A stretch of 64,000 nucleotides of DNA. Source: Bacillus timonensis (GTDB lineage: Bacteria; Bacillota; Bacilli; Bacillales; Bacillaceae_L). Position 1 is the stretch's first letter. The number at the start of each line of letters is the position of its first letter. The notes beneath the pieces are model-generated. The model searched no databases and had not been told where the DNA came from. It saw nothing but the letters and a program-made list of their open reading frames with translations. Both the position numbers and the translations under genes were made by a program. Below, one piece after another: positions 25,362-33,132 of the stretch. The stretch spans positions 62,001 to 126,000 of the forward strand of contig JAIVAN010000001.1 in assembly GCA_020171895.1 (NCBI GenBank). Reading direction: 5' to 3'.

Positions 25362-26717
25362 ATGAGTGGGTTGTATTTAGGATTTATTATTATCATTGGA
25401 GTAGCATTTATTGTCTTTTCTACAGCAAAGCTAAAGTTACATCCATTTTTATCACTTCTTCTTGCAGCATTTGGTGTTGGTCTTTTAGCTGGACTGCCAT
25501 TAAATACTGTAGTAGAGGCGGTTAACGGAGGTTTTGGCGGTCTGATGGGTTACATCGGAATCGTCATTGTAGCTGGTACCATCATAGGAACCGTACTTGA
25601 AAGATCTGGAGCAGCGTTAAGAATGGCTGAAGTTGTTTTACGCTTAGTTGGAGAGAAGCGTCCACAGTTGGCGATGTCTCTTATTGGTGCCATTGTGAGT
25701 ATTCCGGTATTTTGTGATTCTGGTTATGTTATTTTATCAAGTTTAAAGAAAGCGCTTGCTAAACGTGCAAAGGTTGCGTTAGCATCGATGGCAGTTGCAT
25801 TGTCTACAGGACTTTATGCAACACATACACTTGTTCCACCAACTCCTGGGCCAATTGCCGCAGCAGGGAATATCGGTGCAACGGATTATTTAGGAACCAT
25901 TATATTAATTGGGTTATTAGTTGCGATTCCTACCGTTTTAGTTGGTTATTTATGGGCTGTAAAAGTTGCAAGTAAAATCAAAATTGAAGGCGAAGAAACG
26001 TTGAGCCTTGATTATGATGAAATTGTAAAAGGGTTTGGAGCGTTACCATCAACAGTTAAATCATTTGCTCCAATTGTGCTTCCAATCTTATTAATTGGGC
26101 TTGGATCCGTTGTTAAGTTCTTTGCTTGGTCTGGAAAATTTGCAGAAGTACTTGTTTTTCTAGGTTCACCAGTTGTAGCCTTATTAATCGGTGTTCTTGT
26201 ATCATTTACGCTGATGCCTAAGTTAAATGAGGAAACATTAACTGGTTGGGTTGGTGATGGAATAAAGGATGCTGCTACTATTTTATTAATTACGGGTGCT
26301 GGTGGCGCATTTGGTTCTGTTATTAAAGCAACTCCTGTTGCTGATCTTATTCAAGGGATAGCTGATGGAGGATTACTAAATGGAGCACTTGTTCTTCTCA
26401 TTCCATTTATCGTAGCTGCTGCACTTAAAACGGCACAAGGCTCTTCTACTGCTGCATTAGTGGTAACATCAACGTTAATTGCACCTCTACTTCCTGAGAT
26501 GGGAATTGAAGGGGCAATTCCACTAGCGCTTGTTGTTATGGCAGTTGGAGCAGGTGCAATGGCTGTCAGTCATGTGAATGATAGTTACTTCTGGGTTGTG
26601 ACGCAATTTAGCGGAATGAAAGTAACGGATGCTTACAAAGCTCAGACTTTAGCAACGTTAGTTCAAGGTTTAACAGCGATCGTATTTACAATGATATTAT
26701 GGGTTTTACTCGTTTAA
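25362..26717 (+). CDS. GntP family permease, probable glycerate transporter
   Basis: A 451-residue protein with 12 or more hydrophobic segments. It has GntP family stretches: HPFLSLLLAAFGVGLLAGLP, GTIIGTVLERSGAALRMAE, PVFCDSGYVILSSL, HTLVPPTPGPIAAAGNIGATD, and SHVNDSYFWVV. GntP members import gluconate and related sugar acids as proton symporters. Its place after glycerate kinase makes glycerate the likely cargo. The ATG follows AAGGGATGAGGAG, 22 bases after the kinase stop. A terminator ends the operon. Confidence 0.92.
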   Translation: MSGLYLGFIIIIGVAFIVFSTAKLKLHPFLSLLLAAFGVGLLAGLPLNTVVEAVNGGFGGLMGYIGIVIVAGTIIGTVLERSGAALRMAEVVLRLVGEKRPQLAMSLIGAIVSIPVFCDSGYVILSSLKKALAKRAKVALASMAVALSTGLYATHTLVPPTPGPIAAAGNIGATDYLGTIILIGLLVAIPTVLVGYLWAVKVASKIKIEGEETLSLDYDEIVKGFGALPSTVKSFAPIVLPILLIGLGSVVKFFAWSGKFAEVLVFLGSPVVALLIGVLVSFTLMPKLNEETLTGWVGDGIKDAATILLITGAGGAFGSVIKATPVADLIQGIADGGLLNGALVLLIPFIVAAALKTAQGSSTAALVVTSTLIAPLLPEMGIEGAIPLALVVMAVGAGAMAVSHVNDSYFWVVTQFSGMKVTDAYKAQTLATLVQGLTAIVFTMILWVLLV

Positions 26718-26740
26718 AATGAAACTAGTTTGATAGTTAG

Positions 26741-26772
26741 ATAGTCCCTGCTTAGGTGGGGGCTATTTTTTA
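26741..26772 (+). terminator. Terminator of the glycerate operon
   Basis: ATAGTCCC and GGGGCTAT pair with one wobble around ten bases, then a T run. Confidence 0.82.
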
Positions 26773-26816
26773 ATGGATTAAACCCAGCCCCATATGTATG
26801 TAAAGTTGAGGAAGTT

Positions 26817-26825
26817 TGGTATAAT
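26817..26825 (+). promoter_or_regulatory. Extended -10 promoter of the diguanylate cyclase gene
   Basis: TGG-TATAAT at 26817-26825, about 47 bp before the start codon. No good -35 box is visible. Confidence 0.5.
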
Positions 26826-26871
26826 ATAAGTAGATAGATTTGTAAACGAACGTAAAAGCATGGAGGTGGTT

Positions 26872-27927
26872 ATGATAAACAATTCAAAGGTAGATTCATT
26901 TGTAGATTTGAAGCGGAAAATATACCTTGTTTCACTTCCAATTGTTGCAATAGCTGCTTTTTTTGCAGTACTACTAGAATATTTGAGTGAAGAAAAAGAC
27001 CTTGTGAATTCAATTACCATGCCTACTCTGTTAGTTTGGTTCATAATAGCTATCTTTTTACTGGTTGCTCGAAGGAAGTATTTTAGATTAATTGAGCTCA
27101 TCACATTAATTATTGGTTCAACACTTTTTTTATTAAAGTTTTTTATTGTTGTGAATATAGAATTTGGGACGGACGGTTTATACGATTTGGGTGAAACCTT
27201 CTACTGGTTGCCCATGTATTTTATCTTTATTTTCTTCTCTACGAGAGGAAAAAGAGCATTGACCATTTCTCTTTCATTTTTAGGTTTAAACATTCTTTTT
27301 GGAATGATTTATGTTGTGAAGAACTTTCCTATACATCCTGCAGCTTCAGATTTATTGGTTCAATTTTATTTATCTAATATTGTGTATATTGTCGCTCTAT
27401 ATTATTTGCAGCGGATGGTAGAAGTGTATATGAATGCGGAGGCCTATGAAAAAGCTGCAAACACTGATTTCTTGACGGAATTACCTAATCGAAGATTGAT
27501 GCATTCGTTCTTGCAAAAGGAGTTAACAAAGACAGAAAGCTATCATCTCTCAGTGATCTTGTTTGATATCGATAATTTTAAAAAAATCAATGATTTGTTT
27601 GGTCATGATGTTGGTGATTCTGTATTGGTTGAGTTTTCAAATGTGGTAAGGAACACAATTGACCAATCGTGTGAATTCGGCCGTTGGGGTGGGGAAGAAT
27701 TTTTAATCATTGCAAAAAGTCGAAACATAGATGCAGCAGCAGAATTAGCGAAAGAGATTCAAATTTCTGTGGACAAGCATAGATTTGCGCATGTTGGAAG
27801 TGTGACAGCAAGCTTTGGAGTATCTGCTTATAAAGAGGGAGATGTCATTCATTCCCTCCTAAAACGAGCAGATGAAGCCATGTACTACGCCAAGCAAAAT
27901 GGAAAGAATCAAGTTCACGTGTGTTGA
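26872..27927 (+). CDS. Membrane diguanylate cyclase (GGDEF)
   Basis: A 351-residue enzyme that makes cyclic di-GMP. Six hydrophobic segments fill residues 15-180, then a GGDEF domain: DFLTELPNRR, LFDIDNFKKINDLFGHDVGDSVL, and the active site GRWGGEEFLI. A typical RxxD inhibitory site is not present five residues upstream (CEFG instead), so product inhibition may be lacking. The start ATG 26872 follows GGAGGTGG, which itself overlaps an in-frame ATG at 26860. Monocistronic with its own promoter and terminator. Confidence 0.92.
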   Translation: MINNSKVDSFVDLKRKIYLVSLPIVAIAAFFAVLLEYLSEEKDLVNSITMPTLLVWFIIAIFLLVARRKYFRLIELITLIIGSTLFLLKFFIVVNIEFGTDGLYDLGETFYWLPMYFIFIFFSTRGKRALTISLSFLGLNILFGMIYVVKNFPIHPAASDLLVQFYLSNIVYIVALYYLQRMVEVYMNAEAYEKAANTDFLTELPNRRLMHSFLQKELTKTESYHLSVILFDIDNFKKINDLFGHDVGDSVLVEFSNVVRNTIDQSCEFGRWGGEEFLIIAKSRNIDAAAELAKEIQISVDKHRFAHVGSVTASFGVSAYKEGDVIHSLLKRADEAMYYAKQNGKNQVHVC

Positions 27928-27960
27928 AGTAGAGAAGAGCTCTCTACTTCTTTTTTATTT
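27926..27960 (+). terminator. Terminator of the diguanylate cyclase gene
   Basis: GAAGTAGAGA and TCTCTACTTC form a 10-bp stem overlapping the stop codon, then TTTTTTATTT. Confidence 0.88.
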
Positions 27961-28024
27961 GGAATGTTTTTTACATAATGATGCAAAATAATAGGGTTAT
28001 TATGAAGAAGGAGGTGCAAGCAAG

Positions 28025-28165
28025 ATGGCGAAAGATGAACTAACTCCATCAAAAGAGGTCGATCAAAAGGCGTTGTTGAATGAAAAAGTAAACAAAGCTA
28101 GACAAAACGACTTTAAAGGTGACCATGTGAGACAAACAAGTCCTACTGGGGTACCGAAACAATAG
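28025..28165 (+). CDS. Small hydrophilic protein (46 aa)
   Basis: ATG 28025 to TAG 28163-28165, preceded by a near-perfect AAGGAGGTG at 8 bases and followed at once by a terminator, so it is almost certainly expressed. The protein is very polar (MAKDELTPSKEVDQK, KVNKARQNDFKGDHVRQ, TSPTGVPKQ) with no hydrophobic run. Size and composition are like small spore-associated proteins, but I recognise no named family and do not claim one. Confidence 0.6.
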   Translation: MAKDELTPSKEVDQKALLNEKVNKARQNDFKGDHVRQTSPTGVPKQ

Positions 28166-28170
28166 GAGAG

Positions 28171-28197
28171 CACACCAAAATGGTGTGTTTTTTATTT
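28171..28197 (+). terminator. Terminator after the 46-residue gene
   Basis: ACACACC-type stem: CACACC and GGTGTG around AAAAT, then TTTTTTATTT. It overlaps the 3' end of the convergent small membrane gene. Confidence 0.8.
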
Positions 28198-28359
28198 AGC
28201 CTTTTTCTGATCCTTTATTAATCGTGTTAATACGAACCAGAATAAACACAATAACAAGAGAATATATAGGAAGTTGATATAGGTATTGAAAGAATGAAAT
28301 AAGTCAATAACTGTGATAAAGCTAATATAAATGCACATTGTGAGGAGTAGTTTTTTCAA
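28192..28359 (-). CDS. Small two-helix membrane protein (55 aa)
   Basis: Begins at TTG 28359 (MKKLLLTMCIYISF) eight bases after TCAGGTGAT; an ATG at 28386 in the same frame has no binding site. Two hydrophobic stretches (LLLTMCIYISFITVIDLF and INFLYILLLLCLFWFVLTRL) and a basic end KDQKKAK. No family recognised. It is divergent from the CBO0543-type gene at 28404, with 44 bp between starts. Confidence 0.5.
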   Translation of the reverse strand: MKKLLLTMCIYISFITVIDLFHSFNTYINFLYILLLLCLFWFVLTRLIKDQKKAK

Positions 28360-28403
28360 AATATCACCTGACTTCGTATGTGTCATAAAAATGGAGAGTG
28401 AAC

Positions 28404-28922
28404 ATGTATCTTTTATTTGTACTCGTGTGTTGGATTATTATCGGTGTAAAGTTTATTAAAAGAGAGAATTGGAAAGCTTTTTACCCAACGATTCTTTTTT
28501 TTATCTCAGCCAACTTTTTATATAATTTTCTTTATTATCATCATACATTATGGGCATATAAGGCAAAAACTACACATCTACTTAATCATACTTTAATTGA
28601 AATAACCTTTTCACTATGTATTGTTCCAATAACAATTGCATTATATTTGCAGTTTTTTCCGAATGAAAGGTTTAGTAGGAAAATAAGATATATCCTGATT
28701 TGGGCAGTGTTTTATTGGGTGATTGAGTATGTTTTTTATAAAAAAGAGATGTTTATTTACGATAATGGATGGAGTCCTGCGTGGACGTTTGGGTTCAATC
28801 TTATGATGTTTACGATGTTAAGAGTTCACTTTAAGCGGCCGTTTATTGCGTTGTTCATTTCTGTTCCAATTATCATAGTGTTAATGTTCTTTTTTCCTGT
28901 TCCGTTAGATAAGATGAAATAG
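28404..28922 (+). CDS. CBO0543 family membrane protein
   Basis: A 172-residue protein with five membrane helices and the family pattern: YPTILFFISANFLYNFLYYHHTLWAY, LNHTLIEITFSLCIVPITIALYLQFFP, ILIWAVFYWVIEYVFYKKEMFIYDNGWSPAWTFGFN. The conserved acidic/aromatic motif (IEYVFYKKEMFIYDNGW) marks CBO0543 proteins, which are common in sporeformers and unstudied. ATG 28404 follows GGAGAGTGAA; a GTG two codons earlier is less well spaced. A related, weaker member lies at 4607. Confidence 0.8.
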   Translation: MYLLFVLVCWIIIGVKFIKRENWKAFYPTILFFISANFLYNFLYYHHTLWAYKAKTTHLLNHTLIEITFSLCIVPITIALYLQFFPNERFSRKIRYILIWAVFYWVIEYVFYKKEMFIYDNGWSPAWTFGFNLMMFTMLRVHFKRPFIALFISVPIIIVLMFFFPVPLDKMK

Positions 28923-28925
28923 AAA

Positions 28926-28945
28926 AACCCCTTATAATAGGGGTT
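28926..28945 (-). terminator. Terminator of folD
   Basis: AACCCCT and AGGGGTT pair; on the minus strand TTTTTCTATTT follows. The hairpin overlaps the folD stop codon. Confidence 0.8.
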
Positions 28946-29801
28946 AACAGGTTAGATGTTTTTCTAGTGTCAATTCAGCCGCATCAACCGTTTGTTTTAA
29001 CAGCATGGAGATTGTAACGGGTCCAACTCCACCAGGAACGGGTGTAATGGCACTTGCATTTTTTTTGCATGCTTCATAATCGACATCACCGATATTTCCT
29101 TCGTTATAACCTGCGTCTAAGACGATTGCTCCTTTTTTGATCCAATCACCTTGAACAAAGTTCGGTTTTCCTACTGCTGCGACAACGATGTCGGCTAATT
29201 TAACGATATCAGCTAGATTTTGAGTACAGGAATGACAGGTGGTTACAGTGGCATTGCGATTTAAGAGCATCATTGAAACTGGCTTCCCTAGGATTGGACT
29301 TCTCCCGATGACCACGGCGTGTTTCCCTTCGATTTCGATATCATAGTAATCTAGTATCGAAATAATCGCTGCAGGTGTGCATGATGGGTAGTTTCCAAAT
29401 CCAAAGGCTGTTTGACCAAAACCTAAACTAGTAACGCCATCAACATCTTTTTCAATTGCAATTGCTTCAAATGCAGCTCTTTCATCAATTTGCGCTGGTA
29501 CAGGGTGTTGAAGTAATATTCCATGGACACTTTCATCCTTATTAAGTTTTTCAATTTTCTCTAATAATTCATCTGTTGACGTTTCTTTTGGAAGGTGGAT
29601 TTTTCTAGAGAGCATACCGATTTTTTCGCAAGCATTTCCTTTCATTCGAACGTATGTCGCAGATGAAGCATCATCTCCGACAAGGATTGTTGCAAGGCAA
29701 GGGGTTATTCCTTGTTTTTTAAGTGATTTTACTCGTGTTGTTAAGCTTTCCTTTACTTCTTTTGCCACTAATGCTCCATCTAGAATTAGTTGATGATCCA
29801 T
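28944..29801 (-). CDS. folD: Bifunctional methylenetetrahydrofolate dehydrogenase/cyclohydrolase FolD
   Basis: A 285-residue enzyme that interconverts 5,10-methylene- and 10-formyl-tetrahydrofolate with NADP. It shows the catalytic region YVRMKGNACEKIGM (Tyr and Lys of the active site), GILLQHPVPAQID, DVDGVTSLGFG, the Rossmann turn VIGRSPILGKPVSMML, and TPVPGGVGPVTISMLL. The ATG 29801 follows AGGAGGTATTCAC. It is controlled by a ZTP riboswitch just upstream, which links one-carbon supply to purine pathway stalling. Confidence 0.97.
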   Translation of the reverse strand: MDHQLILDGALVAKEVKESLTTRVKSLKKQGITPCLATILVGDDASSATYVRMKGNACEKIGMLSRKIHLPKETSTDELLEKIEKLNKDESVHGILLQHPVPAQIDERAAFEAIAIEKDVDGVTSLGFGQTAFGFGNYPSCTPAAIISILDYYDIEIEGKHAVVIGRSPILGKPVSMMLLNRNATVTTCHSCTQNLADIVKLADIVVAAVGKPNFVQGDWIKKGAIVLDAGYNEGNIGDVDYEACKKNASAITPVPGGVGPVTISMLLKQTVDAAELTLEKHLTC

Positions 29802-29828
29802 GTGAATACCTCCTAATAAATATAAAAA

Positions 29829-29854
29829 AGAGACAAGGGTATCCCCTTGCCTCT
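29829..29854 (-). terminator. Terminator of the ZTP riboswitch
   Basis: On the minus strand AGAGGCAAGGG and CCCTTGTCTCT form a long stem with one wobble, followed by a T run, directly after the aptamer's CTGGGCA. Confidence 0.88.
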
Positions 29855-29932
29855 GCCCAGACGAACGGCTCTTTGGCTATGTATTACGCAGCTCCCTTGT
29901 GGTTATTTCCACAATCTCGTCAGTTACTGCGA
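29855..29932 (-). ncRNA. ZTP/ZMP riboswitch (pfl motif) upstream of folD
   Basis: Minus-strand landmarks in order: AACTGACGA, GTGGAAATAACCAC (hairpin), GGGAGC, then AGCCGTTCGTCTGGGCA. The pseudoknot that is usually GGCG/CGCC is GACG/CGTC here, a paired change. The Rfam pfl motif is known upstream of folD, purH and glyA; ZTP should allow readthrough. Confidence 0.9.
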
Positions 29933-30041
29933 TTTAAATTAAATTTAATGACAAAATAATCATATCATGTGTATGTGATTTTTGGAACAATTTTATTGCT
30001 TGTTTTTTTGGAGTCACCTACTCCTTTTTTGATGGAAGCCT

Positions 30042-30245
30042 TCAGCCACCTTCAATACAAGTGATTTGCGAGCTGCCAATTTCTTGATTTAATTCATCTA
30101 AAAGATTGGCGAGTTTATTGGAGGAAACGAGCTGAATGAGTGGGACTGTAGTTGTTGTTTCGATTTGAAATTCTTGAAAAATACGATTTGTTTCTTTCCA
30201 AATATTGACGATTTCGTTTGGAGACATGTTCGATTGAATAACCAA
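30042..30245 (-). CDS. Conserved small protein (67 aa)
   Basis: Starts at TTG 30245 eight bases after AAAGGAAG; a GTG at 30254 is too close to the binding site. Sequence MVIQSNMSPNEIVNIWKETNRIFQEF, then VPLIQLVSSNKLANLLDELNQEIGSSQITCIEGG. I recall similar 65-70-residue Bacillus proteins ending CIEGG without a function. Probably a small alpha/beta protein; the LLDELNQEIGSS part is helical. Confidence 0.6.
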   Translation of the reverse strand: MVIQSNMSPNEIVNIWKETNRIFQEFQIETTTTVPLIQLVSSNKLANLLDELNQEIGSSQITCIEGG

Positions 30246-30380
30246 AAATAACACTTCCTTTCTAATCTAGTTCTCTCTACATTATATAAGGAAAAGAGAA
30301 AAAATTCGAATGAATCCCTTTTGCGAACATATGTTTTTTGTTAGAATGAAGTTAACACAATAGAAATAGAGGTGCCTTTC

Positions 30381-30944
30381 ATGAAACGTTGCTGGGATAC
30401 TACTGATCCACTATATATAAAATATCATGATGAAGAGTGGGGCGTACCCGTTTATGAGGATCAAAAATTGTTTGAAATGCTTATTCTTGAGGGGGCACAA
30501 GCGGGACTAAGTTGGATTACAATCTTGAAGAAAAGAGAAAATTACCGTGAGGCTTTTGACGGTTTTGATGCAGGTAAGATTGCTACATATGATGAAAAAA
30601 AGGCGGAAGAACTTCGGATGAATCCTGGTATTGTTAGAAATCGGTTAAAGATTGCGGCGACGATTGGAAATGCAAAAGCTTTCTTGAAGGTTCAGGAAGA
30701 GTTCGGGTCATTTCGAGAGTATATTTGGCAATTTGTTGGAGGAAAGCCTATTGTTAATCATTGGAACAGTATGGAGGAAGTCCCTGTTTCTACAAAAGAA
30801 AGTGATGCGATGAGCAAGGATTTAAAAAAGCGTGGCTTTAAGTTTTGTGGTTCAACTATCTGTTATTCGTATATGCAGGCAGTTGGGATGGTAAATGATC
30901 ACATTGTTGATTGTCATTGCCGGAACAATATACAAGTTGGTTAA
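30381..30944 (+). CDS. tag: DNA-3-methyladenine glycosylase I
   Basis: A 187-residue base-excision repair enzyme that removes 3-methyladenine from DNA. It opens with KRCWDTTDPLYIKYHDEEWGVPVYED, carrying the zinc cysteine and the first histidine, continues AGLSWITILKKRENYREAFDGFD, and closes with YSYMQAVGMVNDHIVDCHC with the second zinc histidine and cysteine. Length is normal. ATG 30381 follows AGAGGTG; the in-frame GTG 30372 overlaps that binding site. Monocistronic. Confidence 0.96.
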   Translation: MKRCWDTTDPLYIKYHDEEWGVPVYEDQKLFEMLILEGAQAGLSWITILKKRENYREAFDGFDAGKIATYDEKKAEELRMNPGIVRNRLKIAATIGNAKAFLKVQEEFGSFREYIWQFVGGKPIVNHWNSMEEVPVSTKESDAMSKDLKKRGFKFCGSTICYSYMQAVGMVNDHIVDCHCRNNIQVG

Positions 30945-30961
30945 AAATTCCTTTAAACAGA

Positions 30962-30991
30962 TTGACATCTTGAGATAGTAACAAATATACT
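30962..30991 (+). promoter_or_regulatory. Sigma-A promoter of the ABC-F leader
   Basis: TTGACA (30962-30967), 18-base spacer, TATACT (30986-30991). Transcription would start near 30998, leaving a leader of about 300 bases before the ABC-F gene. Confidence 0.75.
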
Positions 30992-31086
30992 AAAAGTAAC
31001 AAATGTTGGAAGGAATGGTAAAGCACTGATGCGTATCTAATCTTATTTTCTTACCCATTTTTCGAAAGAAAAAACGAAAAACGTGT

Positions 31087-31093
31087 AACCTAG
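31087..31093 (+). promoter_or_regulatory. Candidate anti-terminator segment in the ABC-F leader
   Basis: AACCTAG here is exactly complementary to CTAGGTT (31224-31230) inside the downstream terminator. It also starts a small CCTA-GAAAAA-TAGG hairpin. Two exclusive pairings are the basis for attenuation. Confidence 0.45.
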
Positions 31094-31216
31094 AAAAATA
31101 GGATTAGTCTGCCCATTTTACCTTTATCATCTATTAGGATTAGTTTGAAAATGAATTAAGTACGTAACTTGATTTAATTTTTACTCTATTCTTTTTAGTG
31201 GTTTATTCGGCACGGC

Positions 31217-31250
31217 AACCTCTCTAGGTTCATACTAGGGAGGTTTTTTT
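31217..31250 (+). terminator. Leader attenuator of the ABC-F gene
   Basis: AACCTCTCTAG (31217-31227) and CTAGGGAGGTT (31235-31245) form an 11-bp stem with one wobble, followed by T7. It stands 54 bp before the ABC-F start and more than 200 bases after the promoter. Confidence 0.85.
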
Positions 31251-31303
31251 CATGTGGACATTATCACTTACCTCACAATAAAAAAATTATAGAGGTGATT
31301 GTG

Positions 31304-33022
31304 ATGACGATGATGAGGATAAGAGGTATACAAAAAAGCTTTGCAGAGAGAACCATATTACAAAAAGTAGAGTTTGATATAGTCGAAGGAGACAGAATCG
31401 GACTAGTCGGCAACAACGGTGCAGGAAAAACGACACTTGCTAATCTTATCTATGGAAAGGAAACGGCTGGTCGTGGCAGCATTGAATATTGTAAGAAGTC
31501 ATTAAGGATTGGCTATTTACTTCAGTCTACCGAGTATACTGTCAATGATTTTTTAACAGTGATTGATGTAAATAACGAGGATTCACTGTATGAAAAAACG
31601 AGTTTACTTGGTTTAGACAAAGTGAAGGAGTGGGATAAGGATCGAATTGAGAATCTAAGTGGAGGAGAAAAGTTAAAATTATCATTAGCCAAGGTGTGGT
31701 CGACACAGCCAGATGTATTAATTTTGGATGAACCAACGAATCATCTAGATGCAAAAGGTATGGAGTGGTTAATCAAGGAATTAAACGAGTTTTCTGGAGC
31801 AGTTATTATAATCTCTCATGATCGTTATTTTTTAGATCAAACGGTGACTCAGATTATTGAATTAGAGGATGGTCAATCTTCTGTATACAGAGGAAACTAT
31901 ACATTTTACCGACAGGAAAAGAAGAAGCGAAGGTCTGCTCAGCTTCACCAATATGAGCAACAGCAAAAGTATAAAGAGCAAGTAGAACAACAAATTTCTA
32001 CTTTGGACAATTGGTCTTCAAATGCTCATAAACAATCGACAAAGCAAGGAAGAGATTATGGGTTAAAAGAATTCCATCGCTCAAAAGCGAAAAAGTTAGA
32101 TAAACAAGTGAAGTCAAAAATGAAACGATTACAAAATGAACTTGAAAAAAATAAAGTAGAAAAGCCGAAGGATGAGGAAAAAGTACATTTCCATTTTGAA
32201 GACAGTGGAAAAAGGGGAAAGCGAATAGTCGAAGCGAAGACGATTACAAAGTCATTTGGTGATAGAGTATTGTTTTCAAATAGCTCGTTTTATCTTAAAT
32301 ATGGTGAGCGTTTTGGGGTCATTGGGGACAACGGATGTGGAAAGACGACTTTTATCCGGGCTCTTGTTGGTGAGGAACATTTATCTTCAGGTGTACTTTG
32401 GAAAAGTGAATCGTTAAAGATTGGATATTTAAGTCAGGATGTTTCCGACCTATGTGAAGAAAAGACAGCTCTAGAGGTATTAGGATTAACAGAGCGAAAC
32501 CAAATTAGCTATGCGCGAACGATTTTAGCAAATATCGGATTAACGGAAGCAAAAATTAAAAAGCCTATTAAAACGTTAAGTCTAGGTGAACGAACGAGGG
32601 TAAAGCTCGTTCAAATGTTGTTACATGATGTAGATTTACTTATTTTAGACGAACCTACGAACCATCTAGATTTAGCAAGTAGAGAGAGTCTTGAGCGAAC
32701 ACTTGAGGAATTTAAAGGAACCATTCTTGTCGTTTCGCATGATATCTATTTTTTGGAGAAAATGTGTGATAAGTTATTGGTGTTTGAAAATCAGGTGATA
32801 AAAAGAGTAGAGACAGGATTTAAAGAATTCAAAGAAAAGAAAGAAAATCCCCAATCAATGGATAAAAGGAAACTTGAAGAAGAGCTTTTACTGCTTCAAA
32901 ATCAGATTAATACATTGATGGGTAAAATCTGTATGGTTAACAAGGAGAGCTCTGAATTTGAACAAATGGATGGTGAATTAACAGAGCTATTACAGCGAAA
33001 GAAGATTCTAACAAAATGGTAA
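31304..33022 (+). CDS. VmlR-like ABC-F ribosome protection ATPase
   Basis: About 572 residues, two ABC domains and no membrane part. Domain 1: GNNGAGKTT, LSGGEKLKLSLAKVW, LILDEPTNHLD. Linker: a Lys/Gln-rich antibiotic-resistance-domain-like segment with NWSSNAHKQSTKQ and FHRSKAKKLDKQVKSKMKRL. Domain 2: GDNGCGKTT, LSLGERTRVKLVQM, LILDEPTNHLD. Both sites are intact, unlike YkpA. A C-terminal coiled coil (about 515-572) follows. Linker motifs and order are those of B. subtilis VmlR, which removes virginiamycin M and lincomycin from ribosomes. ATG 31304 follows AGAGGTG. The attenuated leader fits drug-induced expression; the drug range is inference. Confidence 0.85.
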   Translation: MTMMRIRGIQKSFAERTILQKVEFDIVEGDRIGLVGNNGAGKTTLANLIYGKETAGRGSIEYCKKSLRIGYLLQSTEYTVNDFLTVIDVNNEDSLYEKTSLLGLDKVKEWDKDRIENLSGGEKLKLSLAKVWSTQPDVLILDEPTNHLDAKGMEWLIKELNEFSGAVIIISHDRYFLDQTVTQIIELEDGQSSVYRGNYTFYRQEKKKRRSAQLHQYEQQQKYKEQVEQQISTLDNWSSNAHKQSTKQGRDYGLKEFHRSKAKKLDKQVKSKMKRLQNELEKNKVEKPKDEEKVHFHFEDSGKRGKRIVEAKTITKSFGDRVLFSNSSFYLKYGERFGVIGDNGCGKTTFIRALVGEEHLSSGVLWKSESLKIGYLSQDVSDLCEEKTALEVLGLTERNQISYARTILANIGLTEAKIKKPIKTLSLGERTRVKLVQMLLHDVDLLILDEPTNHLDLASRESLERTLEEFKGTILVVSHDIYFLEKMCDKLLVFENQVIKRVETGFKEFKEKKENPQSMDKRKLEEELLLLQNQINTLMGKICMVNKESSEFEQMDGELTELLQRKKILTKW

Positions 33023-33098
33023 GAAATGAAATGTCACTTGAAACAGATTCGTTTTTATGAACGATTTTTTTAAAAAGGACATTCTGATATATGGAAAA

Positions 33099-33123
33099 GA
33101 GCTAGGTTTGTTAAACCTAGCTC
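33099..33123 (-). terminator. Terminator of the His-tailed membrane gene
   Basis: GAGCTAGGTTT and AAACCTAGCTC form a perfect 11-bp stem with a 3-base loop; on the minus strand TTTTCC follows. Confidence 0.8.
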
Positions 33124-33132
33124 GCTCAATTA

